Of a DNA stretch of 10,083 nucleotides, positions 7,204-10,083 are shown one piece after another (position 1 is the first letter of the stretch; the number at the start of each line of letters is the position of its first letter). The DNA comes from Planctomycetota bacterium. Its GTDB lineage: Bacteria; Planctomycetota; Planctomycetia; Pirellulales; Thermoguttaceae. The stretch spans positions 1 through 10,083 of the forward strand of contig JANXQG010000550.1 in NCBI GenBank assembly GCA_025356915.1, in the 5' to 3' direction. Under the pieces are notes generated by a model. That model was not told the origin of the DNA. It made no database searches and was given only the letters and a program-made list of their open reading frames with translations. The position numbers and the translations under genes were made by a program.

Positions 7204-7392
7204 GTCATTCCTGGACCCCATCCGGCTTGCCGGATGGTGAATCAGGTTGACCGGCTAAAATCCCAATCGCGTCATTCCTGGACCCCATCCGGCTTGCCGG
7301 ATGGGGAATCAGGTTGGCCGGCTAAAATCCCAATCGCGTCATTCCTAGACCCCATCCGGCTTGCCGGATGGTGAATCAGGTTGGCCGGCTAG
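7204..7392 (+). repeat. REP-like array, three units, 67-bp period
   Basis: Three copies of a 45-bp unit lie at 7214-7258, 7281-7325 and 7348-7392, spaced exactly 67 bp. A shared linker (AATCCCAATCGCGTCATTCCT) lies between them, and GTCATTCCT also precedes the first. Each unit starts GACCC and holds the palindrome CATCCGGC-TT-GCCGGATG. The middle copy is extended to a perfect 11-bp stem. Each then continues GAATCAGGTTG and ends GGCTAA or GGCTAG. The array lies between the start of the kinase gene and the 3' end of the RAYT gene, and the last unit overlaps the RAYT coding end. Confidence 0.93.
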
Positions 7393-8193
7393 GGCCGCGC
7401 TATGGCGGATTGCACCCATATCATATTCACTAAAGGTTCCCGAGTAAAACCCTTCCTGCCAAATGGGAACCTGTTTCATTGCAAAGGCCAAGTTGTTCTG
7501 AAATCCAATCGCGATGTCCAATGGCGAACTATCAATATTTCCGCGAAGTGCCAGATGCAGATGGTCCGGCATCACGGAGATCGATGCGATCTTGTGTGAT
7601 TTCCTGTCGGCGATCCTCAATGTGCGGTCGTAGAGCATACGAAGTTGCGCGGGATCGTGATATCGACCGCGGCCAGCCACGAGTAGGACGACATGCAGGT
7701 TGTACCAATACCGACCACGCGCAGACTCGCTCGGCACGGCAAGATCGACACCTGGAAAGGTACGAGTGAACTGCGCCAGCATTGCGCGAAAACGAGGATC
7801 ATCAAAAGATTCTTTCTCCACCTGTGACGCAATGTATGCCGTGACGTCTTGCGAAGTGTTCTCGCCAATAGAACGCACGGAGACCTTTCGGGAAAAGCCG
7901 GTAAAGCCGCAGCCCGCGTTGCGAAGAAAGTATTGGAGACGTCCTTTAACGCGCGTTGCAAGGAACACCGGCGAGACTTCGGGCTTTGCGCTAAGTGTGA
8001 TTTGGAAATAGTCGTTGGCCCAAGAGTGTTCAAGACGCCTCAAGCCATCTTGCTCCCAAAGCGGATCAATCGTGTCGAGAATGGACGCATCCGGCATGTT
8101 CTTCCATGCCGACTTCAACCAACCCGTCCAGGAGTATCGAAGTTGGAAAGCCGGGCGCAGGTTATCGCTGCGGTAAAGCGGTTCGAGGGGCAT
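7345..8193 (-). CDS. REP-associated tyrosine transposase (RAYT, IS200-like Y1 family)
   Basis: This 282-residue protein should be a Y1 HUH endonuclease that cuts single-stranded DNA at REP hairpins. The N-terminus (PLYRSDNLRPAFQLRYSWTG) and the block YWYNLHVVLLVAGRGRYHDP resemble planctomycete RAYT proteins. The metal-binding HUH pair is H211 and H213 in SVMPDHLHLALRGN. Candidate nucleophiles are Y250 and Y257 in WQEGFYSGTFSEYDM; I cannot tell which. An upstream frame to 8289 is only the translation of two REP units, so I take ATG at 8193, two bases inside the end of the nearest unit. That leaves no room for a separate ribosome site: the leader is REP sequence. The last 15 residues (LAGQPDSPSGKPDGV) and the TAG stop are also encoded by a REP unit. 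No internal stop or frameshift is seen, so the gene may be active. Confidence 0.88.
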   Translation of the reverse strand: MPLEPLYRSDNLRPAFQLRYSWTGWLKSAWKNMPDASILDTIDPLWEQDGLRRLEHSWANDYFQITLSAKPEVSPVFLATRVKGRLQYFLRNAGCGFTGFSRKVSVRSIGENTSQDVTAYIASQVEKESFDDPRFRAMLAQFTRTFPGVDLAVPSESARGRYWYNLHVVLLVAGRGRYHDPAQLRMLYDRTLRIADRKSHKIASISVMPDHLHLALRGNIDSSPLDIAIGFQNNLAFAMKQVPIWQEGFYSGTFSEYDMGAIRHSAALAGQPDSPSGKPDGV

Positions 8194-8195
8194 AT

Positions 8196-8309
8196 TTAGC
8201 CGTTCAACCTGATTCACCATCCAGCAAGCTGGATGGGGTCTTCGTTTTGCGGGGACTGGTGCTTTTAGCCGTTCAACCTGATTCACCATCCAGCAAGCTG
8301 GATGGGGTC
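8196..8309 (-). repeat. REP-like array, two units, 69-bp period
   Basis: Two identical 45-bp units lie at 8196-8240 and 8265-8309. They are the same family as the left array but in the opposite orientation. On the minus strand each starts GACCC, holds CATCCAGC-TT-GCTGGATG, continues GAATCAGGTTGAACGG and ends CTAA. The stem differs from the left array by a G-to-A change matched by a C-to-T change in the other arm, so pairing is kept. The 24-bp linker (8241-8264) is unrelated to the left linker. The near unit is directly upstream of the RAYT start codon; the far unit ends one base before the stop codon of the zinc-ribbon gene. Confidence 0.92.
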
Positions 8310-8310
8310 T

Positions 8311-9270
8311 CTAATCTCCAATGATCGTAAGGATCAACTGTTCTAGTTCCCGGTCGTGGTCGCGGCTGCCGGTGATGCCTTTCTCCAGGCGATTGCGCGA
8401 TGCCGGCGTTGCCGATCCGCCCCATGTCTCCGTGTGCAACAGATCGAGAACCTGCTTGTAGTATTGCCGTTCGGCCTTGAAGTCGCCATGCACACGGGCC
8501 TGGCGGGCCTCACGCAGCAACCGTTGGTAGGGAAGCAACTCACTCCGCTCGGGATGGCCAAAGAACTGTTCTTCGATCTTGGCCAAGGCATCCTTCTTCG
8601 CCTCGGTGGTGAAGTTCAAACTACCATCGTCATAAGTAATTATCACGATGACAACCGTGAGCACCACCGACAGTATCCACGCCCCGATCATGACCAGCGG
8701 GGGAATCGATCGTGATTTGCCCTGGCCTTTGTCCTTCTTATCACCTTCCTGGAGCTGGAGGTGGGGAAGTTGGCCGTCGGCGGCCAGTTTCAAGGTCGAT
8801 TGGGCCGCCTCGGCCGAGACGAGCCGCGCGACCTTGCGAGCTTGCGGCGGTGCAACCGTCGGTGAACTGGGCACCCCATCAACCGGAGGCAGCGGGACGG
8901 GAAGCGGAGCCGCTGGAGCCTGTGGCGTTACCGAGGGAAAATATTGCCGTGGCGGAACCTGTGGCGGTGTGGTAGTGCTCACCGTGGTAACGAATTTCGG
9001 CAACGAACCTGCCGGGCTGGAAATGAGCGAAGTCGGCGATGGTATCGGCCGGACCGCTGGTGCAGCGACGGGGGGGGTGGCGACGGGCACCTGCGTCAGC
9101 GTGTTTGCCGACGGCGACCCGGCCGAATCGCTGACCGCCGGATCGAGTGGAGCATCTTTCGCTACCCAAAAGCGACCCTGACAGCGCGGACAGCCCGCGT
9201 AACTGCCGGCCAACTTATTGGGCACCGACAGCGGCTGCTTGCAACGGGGACATTGGGTGCGGAGGGCCAT
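8311..9270 (-). CDS. Zinc-ribbon, proline-rich, single-pass membrane protein
   Basis: This 319-residue protein starts with a zinc-ribbon of two CPRC knuckles (C7, C10, C27, C30) in the pattern CPRCKQPLSVPNKLAGSYAG then CPRC, a layout common at the N-terminus of planctomycete proteins. A long Pro/Ala/Ser/Thr-rich linker (about 40-145) follows, then a charged patch (EGDKKDKGQGKSRS, 175-188) and one membrane helix (190-212). The remaining 100 residues are soluble, probably helical (EEQFFGHPERSELLPYQRLL and REARQARVHGDFKAERQYYK), with no catalytic motif I recognise. The zinc-ribbon should be cytosolic and the C-terminal helices outside. It follows the tadC-like gene by 79 bp on the same strand, so co-transcription is possible. 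A 6-bp inverted repeat (ACTTTA/TAAAGT, 9277-9295) sits just before the start and could be a small operator or leader hairpin. Function unknown. Confidence 0.85.
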   Translation of the reverse strand: MALRTQCPRCKQPLSVPNKLAGSYAGCPRCQGRFWVAKDAPLDPAVSDSAGSPSANTLTQVPVATPPVAAPAVRPIPSPTSLISSPAGSLPKFVTTVSTTTPPQVPPRQYFPSVTPQAPAAPLPVPLPPVDGVPSSPTVAPPQARKVARLVSAEAAQSTLKLAADGQLPHLQLQEGDKKDKGQGKSRSIPPLVMIGAWILSVVLTVVIVIITYDDGSLNFTTEAKKDALAKIEEQFFGHPERSELLPYQRLLREARQARVHGDFKAERQYYKQVLDLLHTETWGGSATPASRNRLEKGITGSRDHDRELEQLILTIIGD

Positions 9271-9349
9271 TTTTATACTTTACACGGCTTAAAGTGGTCC
9301 AAATCACAGCAATCAGAAAAGGTTCTTATCATTTTTTCGTACACCTAGA

Positions 9350-10083
9350 TTATAACGCCAGACCAAACTTCATGAAATTCAACAGGAACGGACCGAGAAT
9401 AATCAACACCGTGGAGGCCATCACCAGCACGGCCGGCAAAAGCATGTTCACACCCGCCTCTCCGGCAATCGTCTCGGCACGCTGCGAACGCTTCACCCGC
9501 AGCACATCGGACTGGCTGCGAAAGATACGGGCCAGGGGAGTACCGAGATGTTCGCCCTGGATGATCGTGCCGATAATACTGGTGATTTCGTCATCGGCTA
9601 GGCGGTCTCGCATGGACTGGAATGCCTCCATGCGGGTTTTGCCGAGATTCATGTCGGCCAGAACGCGGCCAAACTCCTCCGCCACGGGATGGCCGCGGAA
9701 CTCATCAACGGCTTGGTTCAGTGCGTTCAGGAACGTCGCCCCGGCTTCCATCAACAGCGTCAGGAGGTCAAGCAGGTAAGGCATTCGCCGCTTGATCTGT
9801 CGCAAGCGGTTCGCGGCGCGGGCGGCCAAACGGTAACGTAGGAACCATGCCGTGAGAGCGACGGCCACCGGCGTCAGCAACATCACCTGCGGCCCGAAGA
9901 CCCAAACCAACGCGTAAATCCAGAGCGGCGTGGAGCAAAGAGCCAAGACTTGGAGCCGGGCCAGGTATTCTTCCGGCAGCCAGAACCGCGGCAGCCCCGA
10001 AGTCTGCACTTGGCGATGGATCTCGGTCAGTCCCTCGCGGAATACCGCACGATTCACACGGGCCAAGACGGTAAATACCGGTT
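9350..10083 (-). CDS. Tad/type II secretion system F-domain protein, TadC-like (partial at the right edge)
   Basis: The frame is open from the TAA at 9350-9352 to the right edge of the window, so the N-terminus is missing. A TTG at 10066 could start a 238-residue protein, but the five codons before it read PVFTV, like the end of a membrane helix, so I treat the gene as running off the edge. Visible are a membrane pair (LQVLALCSTPLWIYALVWVF and the following VMLLTPVAVALTAWF), a cytosolic T2SSF domain beginning MPYLLDLLTLLMEAGATFLN, and a C-terminal hydrophobic hairpin (MLLPAVLVMASTVLIILGPF). Proteins of this type form the inner-membrane platform of Tad (Flp pilus) machines together with TadB and the ATPase TadA. 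TadC fits better than TadB by the C-terminal pattern, but I did not run a search. Its partners presumably lie to the right of the window. Confidence 0.85.
   Translation of the reverse strand, partial: PVFTVLARVNRAVFREGLTEIHRQVQTSGLPRFWLPEEYLARLQVLALCSTPLWIYALVWVFGPQVMLLTPVAVALTAWFLRYRLAARAANRLRQIKRRMPYLLDLLTLLMEAGATFLNALNQAVDEFRGHPVAEEFGRVLADMNLGKTRMEAFQSMRDRLADDEITSIIGTIIQGEHLGTPLARIFRSQSDVLRVKRSQRAETIAGEAGVNMLLPAVLVMASTVLIILGPFLLNFMKFGLAL

Larger units (their letters stand above)
7204..8309. mobile_element. REP-RAYT module (transposase gene framed by inverted REP-like arrays)
   Basis: The module is a RAYT gene with three REP-like units on its 3' side and two on its 5' side. The left units read on the plus strand and the right units on the minus strand, so their GACCC ends both point outward. 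The whole block lies between two same-strand host genes: 1 bp separates the right array from the zinc-ribbon stop codon, and 50 bp separates the left array from the kinase start. RAYT proteins in Escherichia, Pseudomonas and others are IS200-related single-strand nucleases found next to REP sequences. I do not see target-site duplications, which this class does not make. Confidence 0.8.

Noticed and set aside
7204..7392. CRISPR array
   Set aside because: There are only three units, the linkers are identical rather than unique, each unit holds its own hairpin, and the adjacent gene is a RAYT rather than cas.
8194..8289. N-terminal extension of the RAYT protein to 8289
   Set aside because: The extra 32 codons are translated REP units and linker, and the family-like N-terminus begins at MPLEPLY (8193).

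Overview
The window looks like part of a planctomycete chromosome (Pirellulales or a relative). This rests on family content, not on a marker gene. The pointers are a Hanks-type Ser/Thr kinase fused to a large C-terminal region, a short zinc-ribbon plus Pro-rich plus membrane protein, a Tad-type secretion gene, a REP-associated tyrosine transposase (RAYT) of the sort common in planctomycetes, and weak or absent Shine-Dalgarno sites at several genes.

Layout. Positions 1-595 (minus) hold the N-terminal part of an NhaD/CitMHS_2-like sodium:proton antiporter that runs off the left edge. A 322-bp divergent spacer follows and carries a consensus sigma-54 promoter at 836-850. This faces amtB (918-2687, ammonium transporter) and glnK (2715-3053, PII signal protein), which form a compact nitrogen operon. 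Downstream, 3111-3156 is a strong hairpin. 3233-3328 encodes an orphan copy of the AmtB C-terminal tail, and 3429-3766 is a second glnK broken by a one-base deletion near the start and a stop codon exactly at Tyr51. Together these are the remains of a second amtB-glnK pair.

The right two thirds is transcribed leftward. It holds a tadC-like gene (9350 to beyond the right edge), a zinc-ribbon membrane protein (8311-9270), a RAYT gene (7345-8193) framed by palindromic repeats, and a 1121-residue kinase (3788-7153). The kinase joins a catalytically complete non-RD kinase domain, one membrane segment, four beta-rich repeats, a caspase-like domain whose nucleophile Cys appears to be Ser, and a TPR-like C-terminus.

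How the parts may work together. AmtB and GlnK form the standard ammonium uptake and sensing pair, and sigma-54 control would fit nitrogen-limited expression. The RAYT with its inverted repeat arrays looks like a self-contained REP-RAYT unit sitting between the zinc-ribbon gene and the kinase. The stem bases differ between the two arrays in a compensating way. The kinase, zinc-ribbon and Tad genes share a strand, but a functional link between them is only inferred.
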